From: Brachypterus glaber
Lineage: Eukaryota > Arthropoda > Insecta > Coleoptera > Kateretidae
Direction of reading: 5' to 3'
DNA length: 64,000 bases
Assembly: GCA_958510825.1 (NCBI GenBank)
Contig: OY294045.1
Location: 98,454,988 to 98,518,987 of the forward strand
The translations under genes were made by a program, and so were the position numbers. Below are positions 33,391 to 44,567 of this stretch, in pieces. The notes under the pieces were generated by a model that was not told the DNA's origin, made no database searches, and saw only the letters and a list, made by a program, of their open reading frames with translations. The number at the start of each line of letters is the position of its first letter. Within the stretch, counting starts at the first letter, position 1.

Positions 33391-33764
33391 TTTCATCAAT
33401 GTCGCTTCATGTGGGGTTTCTATTTTTTTATTCTTTGTCTGTCTTTGCTTTAGTTAGTTTGTTTCCCGTTCATGGAAGAAGCTCAAATATCTAAACCAAA
33501 GCAAAAATAAATCAAGAACTAAAGAACATATAAAACTCAAATCTGAGCTTCTTCTGCATGCAGAAGAATTTACTCTAATTTTCAAAGCTAACTGACAGCA
33601 GAGTGCAGCTAAACATTTATTTTAGAATCCAGAAAACAGGAAAAAACAATGAGCTTCCGTCCAAGAACAGACTTAAAAAATATGAATCATTTATGACGAA
33701 GAAAGTTGCCAATGTGTTTTGTTTCCCTTTACGAAAAACAACATTTTAATGTCAACATTTCCTT

Positions 33765-34400
33765 TTCTAACCCCACCCCCTCGAAAAAAATTATTATCAG
33801 ATTCAATTTCAGCAACCTCAAAAACCCCTAAATAGCATATTCATTTTTTTTTCAAATTTTTTTGAAAAAAAAAATATTTTTCTCCATTTGCCCCCTTTGT
33901 CGCACGCCACTTTTGGTAACATACCTGTATGCCAAATTTCAAGTCTCTAGCTTAAAGCGTTCTTAAGTTATTGTGTCCACTGGATTTCCCGGACAGACCG
34001 ATCGACCGACCGACCGCCATTTTTTTTTGTTTGATATTGATTTATAAAACGTCTTGAAACGCAAAAATGCGCAAAAAAAATTAAAATTTTTTGCACGAAT
34101 ACAAGGCTTTGGGAAAGTTCAAGTATTACGTGACGCAAATTGTACCAGAATTCACTACGTTTCTCGAGTTATTAAAGGCGGTAGAGATTTCCTGTTTTGG
34201 CAACCCCCCAAATATGGGGGGTGTTAAGGAGGTAGCCAAAATATAAAATCTCTACAGCCTTTAATAACGCGGGAACCGGGGTATGAAGTGTATGAATTTT
34301 GGTACAATTTGCGTTACGTAATACTTGAACGTTCCCTTTCCGAAAATTTGAAAACTTTCAAAATGGGAAAGCAAAAATACTCCACGGTGAAGAAAAGAAA
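33765..34400 (-). repeat. repeat R1 copy 2, partial, interrupted
   Basis: Minus-strand relative of 1165-2010, with one tandem unit near 33800, the GCGTTCTTAAGTTATTGTGTC module, a GACCGACCGACCG stretch and GCACGAATACAAGGC. It is interrupted at 34111-34336. Confidence 0.75.
34111..34336. mobile_element. Harbinger-type MITE family c, copy 1 (226 bp)
   Basis: Termini GGGAAAGTTCAAGTATTACG and CGTAATACTTGAACGTTCCC, flanked by TTT on both sides. Inner inverted words AAATTGTACC/GGTACAATTT and TTAAAGGC/GCCTTTAA. Inserted in repeat R1; the empty target is in R1 copy 1 near 1222. Confidence 0.85.
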
Positions 34401-35629
34401 AATACATCAGAGTGGAAACAGAAATTTGGATCCGCAGAAGGTTAATGCGCACACTAATAAACTCTTATGCTATGGATACTATGATTCATGGTTCATGCCC
34501 TAAACGAACCTGAGAATTTATGAGTGCTTCGAGCAGAATTCCCACTGAAAAATATTAAATTTTATTATTTTATAATTTTGTTCCTCTCTATTGAGATATA
34601 ATGACGATTTATATTTGTATTAAACGGATCGACGCAAAAAACTTGTCGTACTAGAGTTTTTCGTGTTCTCGTTTTCTGCTCGTTTGTTCTTGGCCGTATT
34701 TGTAAGTCTATCCTGCTTACTTATTAACTATTTATATCTTTTCTCTTCGTTCCACGGTCTTTATTATACACCGCTCTATGGCGACAGAAGAAGTCATAGA
34801 ATTTCATATTGTGGATCACATTAGTCTTATTTTATGTTGTTAAAATATTTTTTCTTGGTTCTCTATAAACTATTTCTGTATTGATATCCATAACATTTCA
34901 TTGCCAAGGACATATCATTGCAGTTAAATAAACTTTTGGGTTCAATGTATTTGTGACGTCATCAAGGCCGTAAGCAGAATTCAATTTCGGGGAAGCCAAT
35001 GTTTTTAAAAATAATTAAGGTTATTTGCAAGATTATTTTTTAAGGTTTTTATCAACCAATCGTTTAACAATATTTCTGGCCACGTGTTTATTTCTGTCCA
35101 ATCATATTATATCTAGGTATATTGAGAATTTTCTACTGTAGAAAATTCTAGTGAGAATCGCTGTAGTATTTTGTTTTTTTAGTATTTCTCTTTTACAACA
35201 AGATTTCATACCTAAAACTAATTAATAATTAAATATGAATATATTACTATTTATAATTATTGTTATTAATTTATTATTTATCAAAAAATACCTCAAAATA
35301 TTATTTTTTAAAATGTAATGACAGTTTTTATACGTTGACTTTTATGAACATGCTTGCAAGCATAGGGCAGTACCGCGCTAGTCAGTACTGCAGTAAGTGA
35401 CTAAATTATTGACAGAACTATAATTTTCAATTTAAAAATGGACAAAAAGGTTTTAGTTTAGCAGTTGAGAATATGTAATATGTAATTGAATTAACCAAGT
35501 CAAAGAATATGCCCGTAAACATATTAAGATAAGTCATAAAACAATTTATATCAATTTGCGATGAAAAAAATATAAAAGTTGGTTTGACATATTATAAATC
35601 GTTAAAAAATAATCTTCCGAATTACACGA
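34401..35629. other. AT-rich stretch with one short palindrome
   Basis: GAATTTTCTA and TAGAAAATTC face each other at 35126-35148. No gene recognised. Confidence 0.4.
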
Positions 35630-35786
35630 TTCTTCGAATAATCGGGAAAAATTTACAGTTTTCATCCAAATTTGCTGTCAAAGGAAATAATTACTCCAGA
35701 TGCATCGCTCCTGCAAGGGCGGTCGTAATTATTTCCAGACAGCAAACTTTCGTGAAAACAGCGAATTTTTCCCGCATAATTCTCAG
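35630..35786. repeat. fold-back element, ~70-bp arms
   Basis: AATCGGGAAAAATTT, GTTTTCA, TTTGCTGTC and GGAAATAATTAC at the left are matched by inverted partners at 35711-35786, around a short CCTGCAAGGG-type centre. The 70-codon frame across it is a by-product. Confidence 0.8.
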
Positions 35787-36188
35787 CCTCTTGTGAAACT
35801 AATAATTACTAATTATATATGAGATTTTTTTTTATTTCTCAATTTTCCAATAAACGTTTTACGATAAATACTGGGTTCAATATCATACATCTGGATCGAT
35901 CGGTCTAAAAAATACATTCGTAAAGGCCGTAATGGGTTATAAATCTAAATAAATCAACTATATAAATGTATAGACCATACATATTTATACTATCCTTTAG
36001 TAAATTATATTGTTCTGGTTTTATGGACGTTCGCTGGTTTAATAAAAAGACCAGCAAGACGTTCAAGGTTAATTGGACCCAGTTGATTGGCAAACGTTGG
36101 TAAAACTTTCATTGTATAAGGCCTTTTATTAAAATGCAAATGCAAATTTGTCTGTCGACATTTCACAGTTTTTGATTAGTATTTCTTA

Positions 36189-36916
36189 GGGGTTGTCCAT
36201 ATATTACGTAACGCGCCTGGGGGGGTCAGAGAAATTATTACAGTTTGTGACAGGGGGGGGAGGGGGCTAGGTAAACGTTACGTAATGGAATTAAGTAAAT
36301 GTAATTTTTATTTCCTAAGCTTGGCAGATGTATTTTTATTTCAACCTAAATTACTATTTAGTGGCCCATAATACCCTTTTTCACACAAAAATTGACGAAA
36401 CTATGCATATTTAAATAATATTGTAATCAGTAAAAAAAATGTTGACATTGATATTAAAAAAAAATCTTACGGCCCTGTTCTTGCGTTATCTTGCCGATGA
36501 ATCATCGGCGATGATACATTTTCGCGCGGAATGTGTACTCACAGAACACCAATGTGTACTATTTTGTGTACCTGTGCATAAACAATATACGTGTTATACG
36601 TGACACTCAGTGTAAAAAGAGGTACCTAGTATTTTTTCCCTGTGTGATATTGATTATAAATATTTTTTTTAAGTTTAAGTGATTTTTTCGTGTAAATTTT
36701 TTTTAAGGTTATGTTATACTATATTTTAGGTTCATGTTTGTTTTGTCGAGAAAAACGAATCAATAGTGAGAATACAGTTAAATTTATTGCGAAACAAAAT
36801 TTTTATATTGTTACGCGTTACACAGGGGGGGGAGTAAATGTGACAGTTTGTTTCAAAGGGGGGGGGGGGGGTCAATTTTTTTGAAAAATTGCGTTACGTA
36901 ATATATGGACAGCCCC
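36189..36916. mobile_element. Harbinger-type MITE family b, copy 1 (728 bp)
   Basis: GGGGTTGTCCATATATTACG at the left, inverted at the right (ATATATGGACAGCCCC), flanked by TTA at 36186-36188 and 36917-36919. The interior includes a GCCGATGAATCATCGGC palindrome and a segment whose one frame reads CLFCREKRINSENTVKFIAK. G-runs at both ends surround GTGACAG words. A sister copy lies at 57071-57789. Confidence 0.85.
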
Positions 36917-37506
36917 TTAAAAGAATTGATCCATAATAATTCTGTTCTTATTATAACCAACTTTTTTCTGCTATTTTTAAAATGTAAGGAAGACCGTATT
37001 AAATAATTTATTTGAAATATGGAAAAAAATGATGAAAAGTCCAAACAAAGTAGGTTGGATAGTTTGGTATTTAAAAGACTCAAAAAGAGATACAAAGGAA
37101 GGTGATTGCTAAATTAAAATTTATACAATTATAGTCTGACACGCGGTAAGAAAGCTACGAAGAAGGGAGAAGGTAGGAGCAAAAAACGCTCCAATTAAAG
37201 CGAATTCAAAGGAAACGTGTGCATAGTTATATTTCATATTCAAGTTGCCGCATTTTTCGATAGCTTTAGAACTGTGTGTTAAACAATATAAACTAATCTA
37301 AAAAGTTAAGGATATTGTCAAAAATGGTGCTTTCTCTGGGAAAAAAGAGTTTAGGAAAAAAATCATAAAAAGTCCATGTTCTCGAATCATTTCTAAGAAA
37401 CAAATAAATTTAATCAATTCAAAAATAATTATATTCTGGATTTAACAATATGTTTTCCTTAATGTAACGAAAGAGATATTATTTTTGAAACTGAAAATTA
37501 ATTAAT
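36917..37506. other. AT-rich stretch, nothing recognised
   Basis: No gene or terminal repeat was recognised. Confidence 0.4.
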
Positions 37507-37727
37507 AGAGAGTAGCTCTGTTGAATATAACCGCTCCAACTCGCCGAGGCATACTTAAAATTAAGCGATTTAACTGACTTTGGTCCAAGATATCCCATAA
37601 ACCCGGAAGAACTTGCTAGTTTCCTTACGTCATGAAAATGTGGTTGACGATCAATTACTGCTCTACCAAGCATGTCCCAGACATGTTCAATACAGTTAAA
37701 CAAGATAATGAGACAGCGGCGGGCCAT
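37507..37727 (-). pseudogene. Tc1-like transposase, C-terminal remnant, frameshifted
   Basis: On the minus strand one frame reads IEHVWDMLGRAVIDRQPHFH followed by DVRKL. After a frame change near 37615 a second frame reads LDQSQLNRLILSMPRRVGAV. Both are C-terminal hallmarks of Tc1-family transposases (the 'PIEHVWD' block after the last catalytic aspartate, and the 'SMPRR' block near the end). The 'SPDLNP' stretch carrying the last aspartate is replaced by CLIILFN, so even this part would be inactive. Nothing upstream of the final ~75 residues was found. The TA-flanked MITE at 37906 is close by but not shown to belong to it. Confidence 0.8.
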
Positions 37728-37905
37728 TTTTTGTTTTTTTCGATTATTTTTTCTCAGAGGAACCAAAATATCCTTAACTCTTTTCGATCAATTTAGATAT
37801 AATTTCGGTTGATGGCAACAAATTGATACTTATGGAGTAGAAGAGATTAGAGAATACATCTCGCAACAATTTATTTAGAACTGCACTATCTAATAAAAAC
37901 AAATA

Positions 37906-38114
37906 CAGTGCGATTATAAAGTGCCGAACAGTTTGAGAAGAAAATACTCTTCGTTTGAAGCCACGCCTCTGTTAGAGTTGTGCGCGTCAAGCCCATGTGA
38001 TTGCTACGTACAACAGCTCGGTGGCCAGTGAAACGCACATAGATTTCTTGCATTTTACTCATGGCTAATGTCAGTTTTGCATTAAAAAGTGTTCGGCACT
38101 TTATAATCGCACGG
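37906..38114 (+). mobile_element. Tc1/mariner-type MITE, copy 3 (209 bp)
   Basis: Same family as 12683 and 33072. TA at 37904-37905 and 38115-38116. Both termini intact. Confidence 0.9.
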
Positions 38115-38708
38115 TATTGTTAGAACTACAGGTATCATCTAGATATCTGGACTTGAAATTAAAATTTATTCTTAGTAAATAAATTTAAATGAATTTTAGT
38201 TTCCCATGAAGTGGCTCGCACTTTCCACCATACTCTTTCTTGCACAAAATTAACATCAACTTAATTTAGTTGTAAGCCATTCTCAAACACGTTGTGTGGT
38301 CAACACATCTGTATTCAGTCCACGCCGAAATAGTTATCAATAATTATAATTATTCTTTTTCGACAACATAATGATACACCAATAAGGACACCCGTCAATA
38401 ATCATAAAGTATTAAAATGATTTAATTTAGTCTTAATTGATATTAATTCATATTTATTTGTGTCGTGTGTGACGCACTTTGCTAATAGGCACTTTATGAG
38501 ATTTGATAATTAGGTATAATTATGATTTCTGTTTTAGTTATGTAAGTATTTTTAAAACGTCAATCTGACCAAATAATTTTAAGACAATTTTTGCGTTTTT
38601 TTTATTGGATTATTAGCTGTTGGGTCGTAGGGAAAATTGTATATGCATCTCAATGCAAACCTATTTTAGTGCACTTGGAGTACTAAGCACTCTCATGCAC
38701 TGAAAACC
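38115..38708. other. AT-rich stretch, nothing recognised
   Basis: No coding frame or repeat was recognised. Confidence 0.4.
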
Positions 38709-38965
38709 AGAGCCGGCCTTCAAGTGAACCCCCTGATTCAGGGCGCAAGCTTAGAGGGGCGCCGTCGTCAAAATAAATGAAAGCTTTTTTCCAGAGATGA
38801 AAACTTTTTTAAAAGTGAGGGTCTTTTTTTTGGTCATCAAAATTATTTTTACGGGTGGGTACATTTTTCCAGAAGTAAGGACCTTTTTTTTGTCGTTAAA
38901 ATTATTACGGGTGGGGGTCAATATTTTTCAGAGGTGGGGACCTTTTTTTTAGTCAAATTTCTTAG
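38709..38965 (+). repeat. hAT-like terminus followed by ~65-bp minisatellite
   Basis: CAGAGCCGGCCTTCAAGTG and GGGCGCAAGCTTAGAGGGGC resemble the ends of some hAT elements. Three degenerate units with CTTTTTTTT, GTCATCAAAATTATT and ACGGGTGGG follow. A further related unit lies near 39690. No right terminus was found. Confidence 0.4.
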
Positions 38966-39400
38966 GGTCTCCCTGTACTATAATAGTGAAATAAATGCAC
39001 CACTAAGTCACCTTTTCGCATGGAAGGTGCCATCCATTTTTTCGTAGTGTCATGGATTCAATTAAAAATTTAAATGTGTTATTAAAATATTTTGTTAAAG
39101 AATCGTATTATTATTCATGATCATCGGCAAATAATAATAAATATTCCCACCGTAGTGGTTTGATATAAAATGTACATTGTATAATATTTATTGCTCACTA
39201 AAATATGAATTATATTTATAGGTTGTTTGAATAATAACTATGTACTTTATGTATACAACCATAATAGCTAAATAGCTATATAAAATCCATGGTAAAATAT
39301 CGATCGATGATCATTAATTAGCTTAAGATATATTTAAAAAAAAATTGTGAAAATACACACTGAGAAAGAAGAATTTGGTATTTGTGATAATTGTGTTACA

Positions 39401-39402
<2 letters not shown>

Positions 39403-39432
<30 letters not shown>

Positions 39433-39584
39433 CTTCTTCTTCTTCTTCTTCTTCTTCTTCTTCTTCTTCTTCTTCTTCTTCTTCTTCTTCTTCTTCTTCT
39501 TCTTCTTCTTCTTCTTCTTCTTCTTCTTCTTCTTCTTTTCTTCTTCTTCTTCTTCTTCTTCTTCTTCTTCTTTTCTTCTTCTTT
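39403..39584. repeat. (TTC)n microsatellite, ~182 bp
   Basis: TTC/CTT triplets with two single-base interruptions near the right end. The poly-Phe, poly-Ser and poly-Leu frames are artefacts. Confidence 0.98.
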
Positions 39585-39947
39585 AAGTTTTAGTGCTATG
39601 TAACATTATTTTAAGTATGTTAAATACTCATTATAAATATCTACTTGTCGTATTTTCATTTATTTCTTTAAAACACAATACATTTTATTTGAAGACCTTT
39701 TTTTTAGTCATCAAAATGTTGGTTAGTGGTAAATTTTTTTTTGTACAAATTTTCACGGACACAGCTATTTTGGAGGTGAGTCATTAGCTTTTTTGTCGAG
39801 GAAAAAAGAAAAAAGTTGTATTTTCAGGCTAAAAAAAACAGAAATTTTTGATCTGATTAATCTATCCAAACCGAGCGAAACATTTGATCTAAGTAATTAA
39901 CATGCTTGCAGATATACAAACTTATAAGCCACTTGATCTGCATATTA

Positions 39948-40180
39948 CACACAGAAAAATGTTTCTTAAATCAAGAATATATTGATTTGTATATAAAGAA
40001 GAGAATATATCAACGGAGAGATGCATACTCTATTCTTATATATTATTCATATTCTTATTTGACATAAAATATTGCTTTAAATATGAAAGAATAAGAATGT
40101 GGTATGTATCAACGGAGAATATATTCTCTTTTTTATATAGAAATCAACATATTCTTGATTAAAAAACATTTTTCTGTGTG
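39948..40180. mobile_element. TA-flanked MITE with CACACAGAAAAATG ends (233 bp)
   Basis: CACACAGAAAAATGTTT at the left and AAACATTTTTCTGTGTG at the right. The inverted match continues through ATCAAGAATAT, TTGATTT and AAGAGAATATAT for about 65 bp. TA on both sides. Confidence 0.85.
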
Positions 40181-40277
40181 TACGTACTTGTTGTAGGTAA
40201 TAATTTCTCTATGTATAAATATTTCCACACTTTCAGCTAGCGGACCTTTAATTGTTTTAAGACAAATACAATATTAA

Positions 40278-40981
40278 ACTAGATGAAACAATGCAAGCAC
40301 CCTGTCAAAACATCGGCACTATTGTACACTAGAGCCATCTAGTTTGCAAATTTCAAACTAGGTGTTTTGTTTGATTTTAAATTCTGTATCTTTAAAACAT
40401 TATATTCTAGCAAAAAACTGTATATAGCATTTTTTATAGGGCTTAAAAAGAGCTTTTATTTAAAATATAATTTTTTGAAATCGGGTTTTAAATATGTGAG
40501 ATATGCTAAAAAAACCTTTTACTGCTTTAAACGCCAATATTTCGAAAACAATGCGTTTTAGGAAAACGTTGTTTATAACATTTTTTGACCAATTTAAATC
40601 TTTTATATAAGTGCTGAGTTAACCAAATACAATAATAATTGCCTTTATTATAAACAAAAGACGCTAAAAATAGGAGTTTTACCCTATTTTTACACACTTA
40701 CCCCCATCGTTTACCCCCAAAATCTAATCAGCTCTTCGGAATACGATAAGAAACAATATCCAAAAAACCCCAAGTCGATATCTCATGTAGAAATGGAGTT
40801 AGAGAGTTTACACCCAGACATACAGGCAGACAGACAGACGGACGCAAAAATTTTTTTACTGATTTCGACTCAGAATGGTCTAAAACGTCGAGAAATGTGA
40901 AAAAAACGTGGTCAAAGATTTTGACTTTTCGGCGAAGATTTCAATACATCGGCACTCCTAGTAGCACTAAGTGCCGATGTA
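40278..40981 (+). mobile_element. HINE copy E (704 bp)
   Basis: Complete copy in the orientation of copy D, with intact terminal hairpin, GACAGACAGACGGACGC stretch at 40829-40845 and AA on both flanks. Confidence 0.78.
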
Positions 40982-41429
40982 AAAGTATTTAAATTTAATG
41001 AAATTAGCTGTAAATATAATGGTTATTTTCTAAATTTTAAAATTCTGTGCACAATTTACCCTTTTAAGTAATAAACTCTTAAGGCAATTTTAGTAGGTAT
41101 AATATTGTGTCATTTAAGTAACTATTCACACTGCCTGGCTTTAGTTTTATTGCCAGACCTTTTTTTTTCAGTCATCAGCTTCTTCTTGAAGGAAAACCTT
41201 CATTTCAAATATGCCGACGTCATAAAAGAGACAATTGAAGTATCATGATGTTTTTGCCGCAATAATTAAATTATAAAGCTGACAGGTATTTTTATTTTTA
41301 TTTTCTTTGTCAGGATTGGATAAATTATTTTGTATTGTACAATAAACAAAACAGTAATCAAAGATTTATAATTAATAATAGTATATTGATTTTTGCTTTT
41401 AAGAACACAGTGAAAAAAACTCAAAATTA

Positions 41430-41473
41430 TAAAGTCAACGTTTCGCCCCTTATGGTTGGGGCTTCTTCAGGGC
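41430..41473 (-). ncRNA. hammerhead-like core, motif 3 (best)
   Basis: Minus strand: CTGAAGA, A, GCCCC, eight-base loop, GGGGC, GAAACGTTGAC. The CUGANGA box, a 5-bp GC stem II and the GAAA box are in the hammerhead order, but one extra A sits before stem II and stems I/III are not evident. Such cores occur in Penelope-like elements and retrozymes; neither was recognised nearby. Confidence 0.35.
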
Positions 41474-41579
41474 AAATTTATTAAAACAATATAATAATTA
41501 AATATAAAAACTAGTGTTAAATGGTAAAAATAATAATAAATTAAATTTACATTAAAAAATTAAAAAAAAAAATATGTCA

Positions 41580-41735
41580 TATTATCCTTTTCAGTCTCAA
41601 AAGTAAAAAACATTGACTAAAACTGTACATTTAGGTTTTTTGAACAAAATGTATTCGATTATATTAGTGTTTATCAAAGTACTTTGGTGTTTCTCATGAC
41701 AACAGCAGTTCAGCCATTTGACATTTTAACCGGTG
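41580..41735 (-). repeat. repeat R4 copy 2
   Basis: Inverted match to 17430-17745 without the 145-bp internal AT-rich block. Confidence 0.65.
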
Positions 41736-41995
41736 GGTTTTAAGATTAATTTATGCAAAAATTTAACTAGTTTTCTTAGCAATAACCGTTACCGGTACTT
41801 TAGGCCATCGAAATCTGAAATTCTATTGGTAAATATATTTTTTTTAGACAAATTATTTCATAAATATGCTTTTGTGGAGACAAAAAAAAATTACTAATCC
41901 ACTTTTATCCTATCTATAAATACACTTTGATAACTTATAAATAATAAAAAGTAAAACTAATAGGGAGTTAGTGTGCTATTAAACTCGTTAAAAAA

Positions 41996-42448
41996 TTATT
42001 TTTATCCAATACATACAGATAATGAGACAATCAGGCCTATTCACATGTACCATTGAGATTGAGATTTGTGGCAATATTGACGAAAATTGCAAGGTCATTT
42101 ACGTCAACTGTATTAAAACTGCATGGGATTGTAATTTTTGTCAATATTGAATAGATTTCAATGGTACATGTGAATAGACCTGATTTACCAGCTTTATTTT
42201 AAATAGATAAACTCAATAATAACCCCCTCGTGGCTTTTACTTTATTGAGTGGATAATTATTTATTTTACCCACTCAACTGTCACTTGTCAAATTATTTTC
42301 TTGTAAATGTCATTAAAATTTTTAATAAAAATATGAATTTCTAAGCTATTTATTGGATAAAACCTTGTATCGCACTCCTGGGTAAACCGAAGGTTAATTT
42401 TCTCATGGGCAATATCTTACTTTACCTACTAGTACCATAAATAACTAT
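41996..42448 (-). mobile_element. repeat G copy 1, with nested MITE
   Basis: Inverted relative of the copies at 60715 and 61558: GTACTAGT, CATGAGAAAATTAACC, CCACTCAATA and the AAGCTGGTAA end are shared. One hairpin arm is largely deleted. Interrupted at 42032-42182. Confidence 0.78.
42032..42182. mobile_element. nested fold-back MITE (151 bp)
   Basis: CAGGCCTATTCACATGTACC and its inverted partner (GGTACATGTGAATAGACCTG), then inner match CAATATTGAC/GTCAATATTG. Other G copies read AATTACCAGC straight through, where this copy has AAT before and ATTTACCAGC after the insert, suggesting a 2-3-bp duplication. Confidence 0.75.
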
Positions 42449-43339
42449 TGTTAATCATTTAATTTAATTAATAAATGAATAATATCTTTAATTAATAAAA
42501 TATGAAAGATGTTCTTATAAATTATATGAGTTATCTTAATTTGTTAATATGTTGATAAATTATTAATAATTAATAATAATACCACGAGTTGGATAAAAAT
42601 TTCTATTATTTAAAGGTCAACAATCTAATAATTTAAAATTTGAGGAAAACCAGTAAAGGAATTTCTACCAATAAAAGAAATGCGGAGACATTTTTTTTAG
42701 TAATAAGTATAACAGATTATTATTGTAATGAAATTTTAATGAACTGTTACTTATTATTAATATTTGTTAATTAAAATATATTTATAATTAGAATATTCTG
42801 GAAGTTACTCTTCCAAAAATAAACAAAATTTAAACCTAAATTGTTTTGCCCAAATTCAAAACCTCCATTGTAAATGTTGGTATACAAAAACTATATCAAT
42901 TCAAAAATATAGTATTCTCTTTTAAAAATTTAATATTTAAAATATTCATTGGAATACAAATGTTCAAAAAAAATGTAAAGGTTGTATTTTCTATTCCTCT
43001 TATTTTTAAAATGACAATAAACAAAGTAAACAACAGAAAAGTTAATATTGAGATGTAAATTGGAGAGTCGTCTACACGGTTAGTGTTAATATGTGTGTTT
43101 CAAAAACTTGATTTCTCATAATAGACCCGCATTCCATAGCCAACTGAACGGTACTGAATAGACTTTGAATACGATTAAGATATCATTTAATAATATATTT
43201 ATTTATTATCAAATGTACGTCAATATTAAAATTTCCTCATATTTAAATGTTAATGTATAGATTGGCTTTCAATACCTGTTTTGAAATATCAAGTTACAAT
43301 CATCTAGTAGGTATCTTGAGAAAATTACATTATAAGTTC
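42449..43339. other. AT-rich stretch, nothing recognised
   Basis: A short frame at 42846-43058 has no family features. Confidence 0.4.
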
Positions 43340-43836
43340 TGTAACGAGACATTTTTGAAAGCCGCGCCTTTTTAAATTTGCGGTTCCGGTTCCACCTCCC
43401 GCCAGGTGGCGCCACGCGGGTCACTTAGCACGCCGATCCATTGCCTTCGTCCATTTTATTTGCCGCCGTCCGATCAGCTGAAGCTCCGGCTTAGTTAACA
43501 TATTTCGATATCAGACTGCCGCTCAGGTAATTACTATTCTTTAATTTATAATATTCTTTAAACTTCTAAACTCCAATTAATCCTGAATTTAACGTAGTTT
43601 TCTTTTATTGCTCAGTTGATCATGGCTCATGTTGTCCGTACCACGCGTGTTGTCCGTTACACTTGTTAGCCGTCCAGCCGTTCTCTAGTTAGTATTGGGG
43701 CCCTGCCTGTATAAAACCTGATTGTAAGATAAATGATTGTGTCCGCTTGAATTCCGAACGTTGGTTCCCAAATAAAGTGCATCTGAGGAAAACAACTCTT
43801 TTATTGTGCAAAGGAACGCACCTATAGAATCTCACA
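43340..43836 (+). mobile_element. possible solo LTR (~497 bp)
   Basis: A GC-richer block beginning TGTAACGAGACA and ending GAATCTCACA, with TATAAAA at about 43710 and AATAAA at about 43771, about 60 bp apart as in an LTR's promoter and poly(A) signal. No duplication of the flanking bases was seen and no second LTR or pol frame is present. An alternative is a gene promoter with first exon, because GCTCAG followed by GTAATT at about 43526 could be a donor. Confidence 0.4.
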
Positions 43837-44132
43837 TAACCTCAAAATACGAAATAAGCATCCTTTGGAAAAAAGGAGCTATTTCAGTTCATTTAGATAG
43901 TAGTTCTAAAAACACATCATCTTTATGTTTTAAAATTAGAGTTAGTTATTTAAAAAGGAACTATCAAGAGCTCTAAACTAGTTAGCATTCTCGATAAGAT
44001 CAGATTTCCCAATGCCAGCTTGGCTTACAATTTACTGTCAATGATGAAATATCACTAGATTTATCTTATCATTCAATATTTGAGGTTATAAATGAAAATA
44101 AAGTTTAGTGCCTTATAGACGGCAAACTATTA

Positions 44133-44567
44133 AAATCTATAAAGAAATTGCACTGCTCTACTACAGAATTTTCACAATCAATGAGAAAATCCCTACCAAA
44201 ATGTCATACAGCTGCTATTTCACGCTTTTTTGCGATCATCAGTGAGCATATATTGGTATGGTGGCTTTCGCACTGACTGTTGAAAGTTTTAAATACTTAT
44301 CAAAAATAAGTATTACACATTAGATGTTGTAGTACTTTTGTGCAAACATTAGATGGCGCCAACAGTTTGTACGCTCTCGATACAGTTATACTTATTTTTT
44401 ATAAGTATTTAAAATTTTCAACAGTCAGTGCGAAAGCCACCATACCAATATATGCTCACTGATGATCGCAAAAAAGCGTGAAATAGCATCTATAGACATT
44501 TTGGTAGGGATTTTCTCATTGATTGTGAAAATTCTGTAGTAGAGCAGTGCAATTTCTTTATAGATTT
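44133..44567. repeat. long inverted repeat, ~185-bp near-identical arms
   Basis: AAATCTATAAAGAAATTGC opens the left arm and its exact complement closes the right arm. The arms differ at only a few positions (one short cluster near 44202-44214, plus single changes further in) around a ~70-bp centre. No coding capacity. The 3-bp flanks do not match clearly. Confidence 0.9.

Noticed and set aside
39347..39603. Poly-Phe, poly-Ser and poly-Leu frames
   Set aside because: All three are readings of the (TTC)n tract.
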